A DNA stretch of 64,000 bases from Candidatus Pantoea deserta (GCF_003813865.1 NZ_RMVG01000003.1:186001-250000); one strand, 5' to 3'; shown: positions 32,333 to 43,076, counted from the stretch's first letter. The notes: a model not told the origin generated them from the sequence alone. Numbers and translations: made by a program.

Positions 32333-35300
32333 ATGAGTTCAGGCGGCGGCAGCGGCAGCACTCCCAAACTTTTAGACGACAACCTCAAATCGAAGCAGTT
32401 TCTCCGCGCCCTTGACCTCATCTCTGAAGGGCCAATTTATGGTCCGGTGGATCAGCAGCATCTGTCATCTTTCATGGTGAACAAAACTCCCGTCACGGAT
32501 GCGCAGGGCAACGTCACAATAAACGGTGTCAGTGTTGCTTGGCGTCCCGGTTCGGCCTCACAGGAACCGATTAGCGGGTTTTCCGCTATTGAGGCTACCA
32601 CTATCGTTAACACGGACGTTACGCAAAGCACTCCACTTGTGCGCACCGTTAGCGATACAGACGTGACGCGGGTCAGAATGAATATTGGTGTTTCCGGGTT
32701 GCTCCAGCAGGACACGAAAGGGAACCAGAAAAATACATCCGTAGTGATGGTGATAGAAACCCGTACTGGTAACACCGCGTGGCAGACAGTAAAAACGGTC
32801 ACGATCACCGGTAAAATATCTGGTGAATACCTTGAGGCGCACTTAATCGATGCGCCGCAGACAAAGCCTTTCGATATTCGTTTACGCCGTATCACAGAAG
32901 ACAGCTCAAGCGATCTGCTGAGCAATGGAACTGTCTGGAACAGCTACACCGAAATTACGGATGACAACCTTTCATATCCCTATGCAGCTATTGCGGGCGC
33001 CGTGATTGACCGCGACCAGTATACCGATACGCCAACGCGTACCTACCATCTGCGCGGGTTGATTGTCGATGTGCCAGATAACTACGATCCGATTGCTCGC
33101 ACATATAGCGGCATCTGGACGGGCGGATTTAAATCTGCCTGGACCAACAACCCCGCCTGGCTGTTTCGTGCGCTGGTGAAAAATACCCGTTACGGACTGG
33201 CTAAGCGCGCTGGTTACATTGACATTGATGATGGCAGCCTTTACGTGCTGTCTCAGTTTTGCGATCAGCTGGTTGATGATGGTTATGGCGGAAAGGAACC
33301 GCGCTTTACCCTGAATGCTTACATTACTGAGCAAAAGAGCGCCCGCGATATTCTGGATGATATTGCCGGGATGTTCCGGGGGATCGCTCTATGGGATGGC
33401 ATGCGGTTTACCATCATGCTGGACAACCCACAGGACCCGGTGGCGGCGGTCACAAATGCTAACGTGGTCGACGGCCTATTCACATACAGCTCTATGAAGC
33501 GCTCCGATCGCTATAACGCAGTCGTGGTTTCCTGGACGGATCCTGATAACGGCTGGGAACAGGTAAAAGAATACGTCTCGGATGACGAGATGATCGACCG
33601 CTACGGCTACAACGAAACGACTCTGGAGGCGTTCGGGTGCACGTCTCGAGGTCAGGCTTTTCGCGCCGGAAAATGGCTGATTGAAAGTGCCAAGCGTGAG
33701 ACTAAAAAAGTCACGTTCCGTATGGCGCGTGATGCAATCGGCTTCATGCCGGGCGATATTATCGAAGTGATGGACAACAACTACGCCGCAACGCGGCTTG
33801 GCGGGCGTATCATTTCGCATAGCGGCGCGAAAATCACGGTTGATGCAGACGTGTCAGAGCTTGTATCTGGCGGCGATACCATGTCGCTGATGGGCGCTGA
33901 CGGGAAGTTTTCAAAATACACTATTTCCGGCGTGGTCGGCAGAGTGATAACCCTGCGCACCGCTCCAGCCTGGGTAAAAGATGGCACCATCTTCGTGATT
34001 TCAACGGGCAAGGTGGCAACTCGCATGTTCCGCGTAATGGGCGTCTCTGAGGATACGAACAATTCGGTCTATAGCATTTCAGCAACCCTGTATGATCCGA
34101 ACAAACAGGCGATCGTAGATGATGGGGCAGTTTTCGATACCCCGAATGACACACTGAACGGGTATCGTGTCCCGAACATCGAAAACCTGCGCATCATTAA
34201 CACCAACAGCGAAACCGTTCAGGTTACCGCAACGTGGGAAACAGCCACGACAACACGCAAGCTGATGTTTGAGTTGTATGTGTATAACCTCGATGGCGCG
34301 GTGGTGGCTCAGTACGAGACTGACCAGTTCCGGTATGAGTTTTACGGGCTGGATGCAGGGAATTACACCCTGGGCGTGCGCGGCCGCAACGAAAACGGGA
34401 TGAAAGGGGCGGAGACGCAGGTTAGCCTGGTTATCGGCGCACCGTCGGCACCTACTTTTATTCAGTGGAACCCGGGTATCTTCTCGGCTGATATTGTTCC
34501 GGTAATGAGCGTCAGCGCGACAATTGATACGACCTTCGAATTCTGGTACACCGGTGAGGTGCCAGCCAGTTCAATCGGCGCGGTAGAGACAGAAGCGCAA
34601 TTCCTCGGCAGAGCCTCACAGTGGACCCTGCATGGATTGAAGGCGGACCACACTTACTACATGTACGTCCGTACCAAGAATGCGTTTGGCGTGTCGGCTT
34701 TTGTTCAGGTATCAGGACAGGCTTCGTCAGATATACCGGGAATGATTGACTATATCGATGAGCAGATCCGTAAGTCTGAGGCGTTTGAGCGGCTTTCCTC
34801 TAATATCGACACTAACATTGATGGGCTACTCCAGAACGCATTAAACCTTGATGCTTCGATAGATCACCAATTTGAGGCCTACGGGCGTAACCGGGCGGAC
34901 ATCCTCACTGTTAAGCAAACTGTGGCTGATAATGACCACGCCTATGCTGAAAAATTCGAACAATTGCAGGCAACATCCGATCAGAACTCTGCGGCGGTAC
35001 AGCAGGTATCAAGCGCTTACGCAGATCTGAGTGGGAAGCTTTCAGCTCAATGGGGTGTTAAAGTCCAGGTGGACAGCAACGGTAACAAATATGTCGCTGG
35101 CATGCAGTTGGGTGTTGAAGGAAATAATGGTTCTGTACAGTCATATGCGTTATTTAGCGCCGATAATTTCGGCATATACAACACCACCAACGGGACTTAT
35201 CAACTCGCATTCACCGCTGTAAATGGTCAGGTATTTATCAGAGATGCTTTCATCAACTATGCGTCAATTACTCTGGCAAAAGTAGGTTCTTGGTACTCAT

Positions 35301-35464
35301 CTAATTACGTGGCAGGGCAGACGAGAACGATAATGCGTTCAGACGGCTCTTTCGAACTCAACGGTCCAGTATCAGGTCAGGGAAGATTTTTATTGGATAA
35401 CAAAGGGGCGGCCTGGTACAACGCGAGCGGTCAGTTGGTTTGTGTAATGGGGGCTCAAAGGTAA
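32333..35464 (+). CDS. J: Tail tip host-specificity protein J-like
   Basis: A 1043-residue central fibre protein. The N-terminal two thirds are conserved (LRALDLISEGPIYGP, SGFSAIEATTIVN, RTYHLRGLIVDVPDNYDP), fibronectin-like domains follow at about 610-800, and the C-terminal receptor-binding part is divergent. It should contact the outer-membrane receptor. The stop overlaps the next ATG as TAATG. Confidence 0.95.
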   Translation: MSSGGGSGSTPKLLDDNLKSKQFLRALDLISEGPIYGPVDQQHLSSFMVNKTPVTDAQGNVTINGVSVAWRPGSASQEPISGFSAIEATTIVNTDVTQSTPLVRTVSDTDVTRVRMNIGVSGLLQQDTKGNQKNTSVVMVIETRTGNTAWQTVKTVTITGKISGEYLEAHLIDAPQTKPFDIRLRRITEDSSSDLLSNGTVWNSYTEITDDNLSYPYAAIAGAVIDRDQYTDTPTRTYHLRGLIVDVPDNYDPIARTYSGIWTGGFKSAWTNNPAWLFRALVKNTRYGLAKRAGYIDIDDGSLYVLSQFCDQLVDDGYGGKEPRFTLNAYITEQKSARDILDDIAGMFRGIALWDGMRFTIMLDNPQDPVAAVTNANVVDGLFTYSSMKRSDRYNAVVVSWTDPDNGWEQVKEYVSDDEMIDRYGYNETTLEAFGCTSRGQAFRAGKWLIESAKRETKKVTFRMARDAIGFMPGDIIEVMDNNYAATRLGGRIISHSGAKITVDADVSELVSGGDTMSLMGADGKFSKYTISGVVGRVITLRTAPAWVKDGTIFVISTGKVATRMFRVMGVSEDTNNSVYSISATLYDPNKQAIVDDGAVFDTPNDTLNGYRVPNIENLRIINTNSETVQVTATWETATTTRKLMFELYVYNLDGAVVAQYETDQFRYEFYGLDAGNYTLGVRGRNENGMKGAETQVSLVIGAPSAPTFIQWNPGIFSADIVPVMSVSATIDTTFEFWYTGEVPASSIGAVETEAQFLGRASQWTLHGLKADHTYYMYVRTKNAFGVSAFVQVSGQASSDIPGMIDYIDEQIRKSEAFERLSSNIDTNIDGLLQNALNLDASIDHQFEAYGRNRADILTVKQTVADNDHAYAEKFEQLQATSDQNSAAVQQVSSAYADLSGKLSAQWGVKVQVDSNGNKYVAGMQLGVEGNNGSVQSYALFSADNFGIYNTTNGTYQLAFTAVNGQVFIRDAFINYASITLAKVGSWYSSNYVAGQTRTIMRSDGSFELNGPVSGQGRFLLDNKGAAWYNASGQLVCVMGAQR

Positions 35465-36429
35465 TGGCAGGATTTCAGACATTCATCAACGGAACGTCTT
35501 ACGATGCTGTTAACTCGATGTCTTACAATTTTATCGCGGATGTGGCTACTGTATCCGGATCGGGCAGTCAGACTTATAGCCTGCCCGGCTTTAACCTTAG
35601 CGCGGTAATAATTGGCGGGAGAACGTCGGCAGGTGCCAGCCAGATAAATTATGCTGTATCCGTCTCTGGTCAGACTGTGTCATGGAGCGGGGTAGACATT
35701 GCATCCAAGTTAATTGTGACGGCTACGGCAGCAACGACGTTGAATTACGCAGGCTTCGTGTATAACGATTATTCGGTTAACCCTCCTGTATTTAAACTGG
35801 CGCCAAACTTCACGCCTTTCAATCTGGTCCAGGTAATAGATTTAACGCCTGCGTTCGACCAGATAGTGCAAACTAACGTACCGGTCAGTATGTCCCTGGT
35901 TGCTTTTCACAGGAGTACGGCAGGATCAGGGTTTAACCATGTGTGGTGGACTGAAGTTAACCAGAATGGATATTGGGCGCTGAAATTTAGGCCTAATTTC
36001 GGCCTTGCGATGGGGCCAACGCGCATTTACGTGTTTGCAAAAATGATGGTAAACGCCCCGCCTGGTGGGTTCTTTATGTATAACAATGGCGTGATGGTGT
36101 GGCACAGCAACTGCCTTCCCCTTCAGATGCAGACGGGGTCCACAACCAACGCGGGACAGTCAGTAGCTATTACCTCAGGCGTATCGGTGGTTGTCGCATA
36201 TCCGAGTGATCCGGCTTATCCGAACATTGGTACACGTCGTTATAACTGCTACAGCGCAGGCTTAAATTCTTCAGGTAACTGGGAGGCGTCCGGTGGAGAC
36301 CTTTACGCCTCAGCTGAATACAGCAACCCAGCAAACTCAGGCGCCCCTCCTTCTTATTCATGCGGGCCACCCGGCTTTATTTATACAAATGCTTATGACA
36401 GCTATTACAGACAGGCGTTAGGGGTTTAA
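35464..36429 (+). CDS. Tail tip-associated protein after J
   Basis: A 321-residue strand-rich, Asn-, Ser- and Tyr-rich protein coupled to J through TAATG. Similar genes (DUF6453-like) follow J in N15- and T1-like phages. It may be an accessory fibre or J-binding protein. Confidence 0.65.
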   Translation: MAGFQTFINGTSYDAVNSMSYNFIADVATVSGSGSQTYSLPGFNLSAVIIGGRTSAGASQINYAVSVSGQTVSWSGVDIASKLIVTATAATTLNYAGFVYNDYSVNPPVFKLAPNFTPFNLVQVIDLTPAFDQIVQTNVPVSMSLVAFHRSTAGSGFNHVWWTEVNQNGYWALKFRPNFGLAMGPTRIYVFAKMMVNAPPGGFFMYNNGVMVWHSNCLPLQMQTGSTTNAGQSVAITSGVSVVVAYPSDPAYPNIGTRRYNCYSAGLNSSGNWEASGGDLYASAEYSNPANSGAPPSYSCGPPGFIYTNAYDSYYRQALGV

Positions 36430-36642
36430 CTTGTCGCAAGATGAGGTGTCGATAAACTGGGGCTTGTCTGTCCATGTATAAAAAGGATTTCCAGCGAGAT
36501 AGCGTCCGTTTTCAACTTTAAATATAGCTACATTGTAAACCTCTTTATAAATGGTCGCTTTGTTGTAGCAAACGGGCGGAGAGTTAGAGACGCAGCCAGA
36601 TGCCAGCAAAGATAACAAAGTGATAGTGATAATCTTTTTCAT
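36418..36642 (-). CDS. cor: Cor-like superinfection-exclusion lipoprotein
   Basis: A 74-residue lipoprotein (lipobox LLASGC, Cys17) with cysteines in PPVCYNK and SSCDKLNP. It lies reversed, immediately after the J-region gene, overlapping it by 12 bp. Cor of phi80, N15 and related phages is a lipoprotein of this size at this place, and blocks the FhuA receptor against superinfection. Assignment rests on position, size and general form. A TATAAC -10-like element lies about 20 bp upstream. Confidence 0.65.
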   Translation of the reverse strand: MKKIITITLLSLLASGCVSNSPPVCYNKATIYKEVYNVAIFKVENGRYLAGNPFYTWTDKPQFIDTSSCDKLNP

Positions 36643-36767
36643 TTAAACTTCCTTCTTGCGTTATATGTGAACTCTAAAAGAATGACCAGTGGATTAATTG
36701 AGAGAGTAAAAAACATTGGTGAGTCTTAATAACTTGATTGAGCGTAATTGATAATCAATTACATGAA

Positions 36768-36797
36768 AGCCCAGCCTTAGCGCTGGGTTTTTTATTA
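36768..36797 (+). terminator. Terminator before the tail fibre gene
   Basis: CCCAGC and GCTGGG pair around a short loop and are followed by six T. Confidence 0.7.
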
Positions 36798-36810
36798 TCC
36801 GGAGAAAACC

Positions 36811-37851
36811 ATGCCAGCAGGCACTATTACCCTAACAAATAATTCCGCCACCGTTACCGGCTCTGGAACGAGCTTTACATCCGAGCTAAAGGCGAATGAC
36901 TTCATCGTCGCGGTAGTCGGCGGGGTAACTTACACGCTCGGAGTCAAGTCGGTTGATTCTGCAACCGGCGTAACGCTCATTACAGCTTATAGCGGACCAA
37001 CTACTTCAGGTCTGGCATGGACTGCTGTGCCAAATGCTGCGCTAGTGGGAATTACTGCTCAAGTTGCGGCAGATGTTGCAAAAGCTATTCGAGGCTTAAA
37101 CCTTGATAAAGCGAATTGGCAGCAGGTGTACAGTGCATCAGGAAATATAACCGTAACTTTGCCAGACGGAACTCAATATAGCGGGCCAGCCTGGAATAGC
37201 ATCACCAACACACTCGGCACTAAATTAGATAAAAGCGGCGGTACGCTTACTGGGCCTCTTAACGGAACAACACTGGTCCTTAGCTCTTCTGGAACAATGA
37301 GCAGTATGGAACTGGTAAATGACACACCATTTATTGATTTCCATTACGGAAGCAATGCATCAGTAGATTACACGACGCGAATTATTGAATCCGCATCAGG
37401 TACACTGACTTTGCGAGCTTCAAGTAGCTCTTATGCAGGGCTGGCAGTTGGTGCGCTTGGGCTTAACGGGCAGTTGACGGCAAACGGAAACACACTGGCA
37501 GGCATCGGAGCATTATCATTCAATTCTGTAGCTAATCTCAGGACAACGCTTGGTAACATGGGTTTCTCACAAGGAGCTAATAACAGCTTCGACATCCCAG
37601 GTCCATCCAGAACGATGCGTATAATGTGTTCAACAGCAGTTGTCACGACTAATACGTCAGGAGAAACAACCGTCACCTATCCACAAGCGTTCTCTACTGC
37701 TCTTGTGGGGTTAGTAATTTGTGCCGGAGATAATGTCGGAAACCCATTTGCGATCATCAACTATTCATCATCCAGAACAAGTAGCTTTGATTTTCACTGC
37801 GCTAACGCTTCCAGTTCGGTTCGCGTCAATTACATAGCGATAGGATATTAA
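36811..37851 (+). CDS. Tail fibre protein
   Basis: A 346-residue protein with repetitive strand-rich sequence (GTKLDKSGGTLTGPLNGTTLV at about 140-160 is a classic fibre motif) and a C-terminal gp53-like receptor domain (VTYPQAFSTALVGLVICAGD, FDFHCANASSSVRVNYIAIGY). It is paired with a chaperone gene two bases downstream. Confidence 0.85.
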   Translation: MPAGTITLTNNSATVTGSGTSFTSELKANDFIVAVVGGVTYTLGVKSVDSATGVTLITAYSGPTTSGLAWTAVPNAALVGITAQVAADVAKAIRGLNLDKANWQQVYSASGNITVTLPDGTQYSGPAWNSITNTLGTKLDKSGGTLTGPLNGTTLVLSSSGTMSSMELVNDTPFIDFHYGSNASVDYTTRIIESASGTLTLRASSSSYAGLAVGALGLNGQLTANGNTLAGIGALSFNSVANLRTTLGNMGFSQGANNSFDIPGPSRTMRIMCSTAVVTTNTSGETTVTYPQAFSTALVGLVICAGDNVGNPFAIINYSSSRTSSFDFHCANASSSVRVNYIAIGY

Positions 37852-37852
37852 A

Positions 37853-38263
37853 ATGAAATACAGTCCAACAACGCTGGGTTTTTACCCGTCTGACGCTGAA
37901 TCGCTACAGGCGTATATCGATGCAGGCAATCTTCCAGACGATCTTGTTGACATTTCTGATGATGACTACAAGGAATGGTTTAACCCTCCAGAAGGGAAAT
38001 ACGGCGCATGGGTCGATGGAGCACCAGTCTTGCTGAATATTCCTGAGCCTGATTATATCGGGCAGGCTGAAGCAAAAAAGGCTCAACTGCTGTCAGATGC
38101 CACCAGTGCAACATACTCTCTTAATCTTAAGTTGATGATGGGCAGGACTTTAACGGAAGATGAGACAGCCACAGTAAATGCGTGGCTTGATTATGTTGAT
38201 GTTTTAAACGATACCGATTTAAGCGATGCCCCAGATGTTCAATGGCCCACTAAGCCAGCATAA
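37853..38263 (+). CDS. tfa: Tail fibre assembly chaperone
   Basis: A 136-residue Tfa-like protein: an acidic N-terminus, a middle EAEAKKAQLL-type helix (QAEAKKAQLLSDATSATYSL) and an end ALNAWLDYVDVLND-like segment. It should fold or attach the fibre encoded just upstream. Confidence 0.85.
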   Translation: MKYSPTTLGFYPSDAESLQAYIDAGNLPDDLVDISDDDYKEWFNPPEGKYGAWVDGAPVLLNIPEPDYIGQAEAKKAQLLSDATSATYSLNLKLMMGRTLTEDETATVNAWLDYVDVLNDTDLSDAPDVQWPTKPA

Positions 38264-38325
38264 AAAAGCCCCGGCGACGGGGCAGAGGTAGACCGCGCCG
38301 ATCTGAGCAGGCTACGGGGCCATTG
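38264..38325. repeat. Attachment-associated repeat, copy A
   Basis: AAAAAGCCCCGGCGACGGGG, then CCGATCTGAGCAGGCT, directly after tfa. The first part is a terminator-like hairpin. A copy at 43513-43575 is nearly identical and a third, more diverged one is at 44455-44520. Each sits at the outer end of a prophage unit, so I take them as phage-side arms of attachment sites. Confidence 0.6.
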
Positions 38326-38397
38326 GTTTATGGTAAGGGGGCGCATAAAGGAGCGACAGGGAGCAGAAAAGGAAAAGCCCGCCAGGAGCGGGCAATC

Positions 38398-38511
38398 ATG
38401 AGGCATGTGTCGTTATGGCTAATTATGCTGCTGTGTGCGGGCAAATCATATGATGTTGCAGTACGTATTTTAAGCGCCCGATTCGAATATAGAATAACCT
38501 CACTGCTGTAG
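38398..38511 (+). CDS. Possible 37-residue membrane peptide
   Basis: A frame of 37 residues starting MRHVSLWLIMLLCAGKSYDV has CAGGAG 11 bases upstream. It has one short hydrophobic segment. Lying between tfa and the att-like region, it may be spurious. Confidence 0.25.
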   Translation: MRHVSLWLIMLLCAGKSYDVAVRILSARFEYRITSLL

Positions 38512-38784
38512 AGCCATTGACAGATGATAGCCTGCCGCCGCCGATCTGGACCCGTGTGAGACAGATTTGGGACACGCAAAGGTTCGCTGAGATTCATGGG
38601 GCATCTGTGGGACAAAAAATTGCCGCAATCTTTGCCATCTCTCTGCTACAGGGTTGGCAAGTCATTGCGGCAATGCTCTGTTGGCGCGGGCTTTCGATGT
38701 GATCTTCGCTCGATCTGTTTTTCCTACCACTGCATTATGAATATGCAGGTTTAAGCGGGTAAGTAGCTGAAAATAATAAAAATA
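38512..38784. other. Junction of main prophage and integrase of the second unit
   Basis: No gene. It contains ATTATGAATATGCAGG (38734-38749), found again at 43751-43766 just beyond the next integrase. Short repeats such as TTTGGGACA and TGTGGGACA near 38566-38616 could be integrase arm sites. This is the best candidate for the hybrid attachment site. Confidence 0.45.
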
Positions 38785-40071
38785 CTATACGGACACTTTA
38801 GCGAAACACGTATGTAGCACAAGATCGTTCATTTTCGTGTTGATAAGGGAAAGCTGATCCGTATTGTTCTCTGACATCCAGGCGCCATATACCCGGTACA
38901 CCATCTGCGTATCTGAGTGACCCATTTGCGCGGCGACATAGTTCGGGTTTGCGCCTGCCGACAGCGCCCAGCATGGGAAGGTATGCCTGGACTGATATGC
39001 TTTTCGGTGACGAAGGCCGGCACGCCTTAATGCACTGTTTCATATATGACCAAGCGACTCTGTTAAATAGTAAGCGCCTGACCTGCCGTTTACTGAATCC
39101 AGACTGGCGTTAAAGACGAATATTTTCTGATCCTCGCTCCACTCACCGTACTCCCTGGTATGAAAGGCGAAAGAGGTCGGCGGATACATTCTTGTCAGTT
39201 CGCGCTGGTCACGGAGAACTTCAACCGCTGCATCTATCATGCATATGACCCTGTTGCCCGCCTCTGTCTTCGGGGGGGGAGCCTGCGGCGTCAGATTGCG
39301 TGACACGGTTATTGTCTTCGCTTCAAGGTCTATATCCTCCCAGGCCAGCACGCAGATTTCTCCGTGGCGTAATCCTGTCAGAATAGCCAGCGACCACATA
39401 TTCGCGTTCTGCCGGTTAGCGCATCCTGCGATGAGGCGCGGAAATTCCTCTCGCGTCATCGGGTCCGGCCGCTTGTTGGATTTTTTAAGAGGCTTGATGC
39501 CCGTCATCGGGTTTGCCTCTATATATCCGTTCCCGTTCCCGTTCCTGTGCGCGAAGGCGAAGATGGCTTTCAGATCGGACATGCTGGAATTCACCGTTGC
39601 GGCCGTTCTTCCTTTCTTCTCTATATTCATCTTCCTGCCGGTGAAGTAACTTCCGTTCAGCAGCTCGATGCGCAGGTTAAGCAGATCCTTCTGCATGATG
39701 GACTTTATGTCCCGGCTGTTGCCAATGTTGTCGAGCGTAACGCGCACGCGCCGCTCTGTTGTCACATACGAGCTGTTTGCCCAGTCAGGCTTTTTGAGCT
39801 TCATCCATAAATCCGCCACGTCCCGTATAGCGACCGGCTTCGATGACTCCACCTCATTTTTGAACAGCGGCGATTCGGGAAACGGGCTACGGTAATCAAA
39901 CCTCCCTGTCTTTATGCGGTACACGATGTTGCTGCGCAGCTCGCCAGCCATCTTCCTGTTCTTCGGGGTGTCGGGTACACCGAGCGCCTCCCACCGTCTT
40001 CGCCTCTCATACATGAACCAGATTCGAAGGTGGTTCTTGTTCGGGGCCACGCCTGTTGGGTATCCAGACAT
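38785..40071 (-). pseudogene. int: Tyrosine recombinase (integrase), interrupted by an in-frame TGA
   Basis: The frame is open for 343 codons from 40071, meets TGA at 39040-39042, then continues in the same frame to TAG at 38785-38787 (429 codons in all). The part before the stop has the SAM-like and catalytic start (TGLRHGEICVLAWEDIDL, catalytic Arg). The part after the stop holds the rest of the active site: SRHTF, MGHS and the Tyr in YRVYGAW. The stop replaces a Trp that the homologous fragment at 43803-44130 keeps (GQMWNN), so TGG to TGA is the likely change. The truncated product cannot be active. Confidence 0.85.
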
Positions 40072-40102
40072 TTTCCATTCTCCTGTTGAAAGGGATCTGC
40101 AT

Positions 40103-40345
40103 TTAAGCAGATTTGCGTCGCGGAATCGCCGCTGGCAGGCTGTCTATCCATTTCTCAACGAGCTTCCAGTCATAGAAACACTGGCTGTTGTCGAAGGGGA
40201 CACCATCAGCTGAGACGTGCTTATATACCCTTCCTTCCATCCAGCATTCACTTCGCGCTGTCTTAATGGTATTGCTTTTCAGACCAGTAATGGCGACAAC
40301 ACTCAGATAAATGGCAACCCGTTTTACGGGAACATGCTTAGCACA
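40103..40345 (-). pseudogene. xis: Excisionase (Xis), 5'-truncated
   Basis: On the minus strand a frame ending at 40103 reads VAIYLSVVAITGLKSNTIKT, then ECWMEGRVYKHVSADGVP and ends SLPAAIPRRKSA, in the style of short phage excisionases. It lies just upstream of int. The in-frame text beyond about 40345 lacks a start codon, and the plus strand there becomes a tail-spike remnant, so the gene is cut by a deletion junction. Confidence 0.65.
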
Positions 40346-40864
40346 GGGACAAGCATGCAGGCATCATTGTAACTTCAGGGATTGAAGGGATGGTGATAGG
40401 AAATAATGCTAGGAGATCCGATTTATTCCTTAAAGGTTCTGGCACCACGATGTCATATTGGGTGTTCACAGGGAATACCTTAAAGGATATGATCACTGGT
40501 TTTAGTGATTTAAGCTATTTTCCGCTGTCTCTCTACTAAGGGAATACTCATTGCGGATCTGCAACTGACTCATCTTATACTACACCGTCTGGCGCATTCG
40601 TAGAACGAGGAAAATTCAGGACTGCTGTAACTGTTTCGGCGGTCGCGGCAACGACTGGATCGTTTACAGTCACGATACCCTCAGGCGTGTTCGCAGAAGC
40701 TCTCAATGGGAACAGGCGACGCCAATTAATGTGAATGCTGGCTACCTGCTTTCCTACGCTCCTGGTGAGAGCACGGCGACCACTGCCAAGTTCTATATCA
40801 GAAACGCATCAGGATCAACTATTTCCGCATTTTCATTCCAGTTTGAATTGTCAGGTGAGTAACA
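40342..40864 (+). pseudogene. Tail spike or fibre remnant, frameshifted
   Basis: Three consecutive frames hold pieces of a structural protein: an opening GIIVTSGIEGMVIGNNARR (beta-helix-like), then TDSSYTTPSGAFVERGKFRT, then NVNAGYLLSYAPGESTATTA ending FQFELSGE at 40864. Stops and shifts break them. It is the end of a tail gene of the second prophage, left after deletion of everything between xis and here. Confidence 0.6.
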
Positions 40865-40866
40865 AT

Positions 40867-40890
40867 AAGGCCACTAAACGTGGCCTTCAT
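40867..40890. terminator. Bidirectional terminator
   Basis: AAGGCCAC-TAAAC-GTGGCCTT with T-rich sequence on both strands. It separates the spike remnant from the convergent gtr operon. Confidence 0.75.
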
Positions 40891-40891
40891 T

Positions 40892-42157
40892 TTATTTCTT
40901 TATCAACTGCATCGTCCATCCTGGCGGATTTATTCTTATGTCCATTTTGCTACCGCTATCCATATCATTAAATTTCTCTATATCTTCTTTAAATCCAGAC
41001 TCAGGCATTGGTGCTATACTAAAGCTGGGCAACAGAATAGCGATGGTAACTAAAGAAAACACTGAGACGATCAGCTTACTTTTACAATTTATTCTTGAAA
41101 ATAGGAATAGAACGAAGCAGTAGAATGCGAAGTTAGTTACGAAAAAGTAACGCTGACCATTAATTGGTCCGAAGAATACAGGCCATTGAGGATCGGTGAC
41201 GCTCATCATTGGCTTAGCCAGCGCAAATCCTATCATAAGAACTGGGAATATCAACGCCACCTTGAATCGCCATCCTGATTTAACGAAGAAATAAAGTGCG
41301 GGAACGATAAATGCGATAAATAAAGCAAGGCATACCCACTTTTCATATGGCATGAAAGCTATTAGTTCATTATTAAAGAAAGAGCCAGCAACAATTCTGT
41401 AAGCGACGATTTTAACCAAAATGCCAACAGAAGCCCCGAGCGGCGCAGATGACCTTGCTGTGTCTGGTGATAGTAATATTGCAGCCACCTGTATGACGCA
41501 ACAAATCGCCATGACAGCATCAAAGGTATTAACTCCTTTGATTGCATTTGCAATTCCTCCGCGCTCACAAACTCTTTTCAGTAAAAGACATGGCGCTATA
41601 AATACAACGAATGGTCCACTTAGGGCGCTGATAACAAGCAATGCATAATCATGTGTCTTCCATGCAATACCATGACTGTCTTCTGACATTACCACCGCTA
41701 CCAGATACATTGATAAATACCAGTGAATATTAGTAATATTTACAAATCCCTCTTCTTGGTTTGGCATCAGAATAAAATAAATAACCGCAGCGAGCCTGTA
41801 TGACAGTGGCGCAAATTTCATTCTCGAAGACAATATGAAGCCAATAAAGAAGCACCTGATAAGTATGGCTATGACGTTAGCGCCAAGTGCTGCATTGGAA
41901 ATCCCAAGAATCATCGAAATTCCATATGTCAGCCTTGATATAGTCTGGTAGTATCCATTTTGAGGAAGAAATAAAGAAGACAGGAATCCGTTATTATATA
42001 TGCCCGCCATCCATATCTTACCGTCCTCTGCCCACGGCTGTGCATGCGTGACTATATCAGGGCGCCTGAGCACGAAAACAATAAATGAGAAAGCCATTAC
42101 TCCTAATATAACTGCTGTGTTGAGAGGCTTTTTTTCATTCCACATGGTTCTGTTCAT
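40892..42157 (-). CDS. Serotype-specific O-antigen glucosyltransferase, Gtr type
   Basis: A 421-residue membrane protein with about ten hydrophobic helices and an acidic motif EDGKIW near residue 44, the form of type-specific Gtr enzymes of serotype-converting phages. It would move glucose from undecaprenyl phosphate onto the growing O-antigen on the periplasmic side. Its start overlaps gtrB by 23 bp. Being intact, it may still alter the lysogen surface and phage receptors. Confidence 0.75.
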   Translation of the reverse strand: MNRTMWNEKKPLNTAVILGVMAFSFIVFVLRRPDIVTHAQPWAEDGKIWMAGIYNNGFLSSLFLPQNGYYQTISRLTYGISMILGISNAALGANVIAILIRCFFIGFILSSRMKFAPLSYRLAAVIYFILMPNQEEGFVNITNIHWYLSMYLVAVVMSEDSHGIAWKTHDYALLVISALSGPFVVFIAPCLLLKRVCERGGIANAIKGVNTFDAVMAICCVIQVAAILLSPDTARSSAPLGASVGILVKIVAYRIVAGSFFNNELIAFMPYEKWVCLALFIAFIVPALYFFVKSGWRFKVALIFPVLMIGFALAKPMMSVTDPQWPVFFGPINGQRYFFVTNFAFYCFVLFLFSRINCKSKLIVSVFSLVTIAILLPSFSIAPMPESGFKEDIEKFNDMDSGSKMDIRINPPGWTMQLIKK

Positions 42158-43076
42158 TCAATTTCCATTTTTTGATTATATATCTTGGTCTTTTTTTGGT
42201 TTCAACATAAATCCTGCCAATATACTCACCAAGCACACCTATCCCTATCAACTGAACCCCGCCAAGAAACAGAATTGATACCAGTATCGAAGGATAACCA
42301 GCGACGGGATTCCCCCAAATCAGCTTTTCTGCGATCATCCATACGCCGTAAAGGAAAGACAGCCCGGCAACGAAAAACCCCATGTATGTCCACATGCGAA
42401 GTGGGAGTGTAGAGAAAGAAGTAATGCCCTCTAATGCCAGATTCCATAACTTCCAGCCATTAAACTTTGTGGTGCCTGCGATGCGTTCCGCACGGGTGTA
42501 TTCGACCACCTCCGTGCGTCCACCTACCCATGACAGAATGCCCTTCATGAAAAGGTTTCGCTCTTGAAGAAGCTTTATATTGTCAACGACTTCGCGTGAC
42601 ATCAGCCTGAAGTCACCCACGTTTTCTTCAATCCTTGGTTTACTGATCAGGTTATGCAGCTTGTAAAACCACTCGGCACTTTTGCGCTTAATATGGCTAT
42701 CTGATGAACGGTCAGTGCGTTTTGCCAGGACAACATCAGCACCATCTTCCCATTTAGCAATAAGCTGCGGAATTACATCAATCGGGTCTTGCAGGTCAAC
42801 GTCTATTGGTATAACCACATCGCCAGTTGATTCCTCAAGTCCGGCAAACAGGGCAGGCTCTTTGCCGAAATTACGGGTAAAACAAACGTGCCTGACCAGA
42901 CTGTCATTTAACTCAATCTGCCTGAGAATTGACTCGGTTGCGTCAGTGCTTCCGTCATTGACGAAGACAATTTCTACATCATGTTCTGCAAAAGCGGGGC
43001 ACCCACGGACCTCCTGATAAAAAAGAAGTATTGCTTCCTCTTCATTAAAAACAGGCACGACAAGAGATATTTTCAT
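42135..43076 (-). CDS. gtrB: Bactoprenol glucosyltransferase GtrB
   Basis: A 313-residue GT2 family enzyme: [14 protein letters not shown] at the N-terminus, [27 protein letters not shown] with the acidic metal site, and two C-terminal membrane helices (about 232-255 and 265-290). It loads glucose on bactoprenol phosphate. It overlaps gtrA by four bases. Confidence 0.92.
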   Translation of the reverse strand: MKISLVVPVFNEEEAILLFYQEVRGCPAFAEHDVEIVFVNDGSTDATESILRQIELNDSLVRHVCFTRNFGKEPALFAGLEESTGDVVIPIDVDLQDPIDVIPQLIAKWEDGADVVLAKRTDRSSDSHIKRKSAEWFYKLHNLISKPRIEENVGDFRLMSREVVDNIKLLQERNLFMKGILSWVGGRTEVVEYTRAERIAGTTKFNGWKLWNLALEGITSFSTLPLRMWTYMGFFVAGLSFLYGVWMIAEKLIWGNPVAGYPSILVSILFLGGVQLIGIGVLGEYIGRIYVETKKRPRYIIKKWKLNEQNHVE

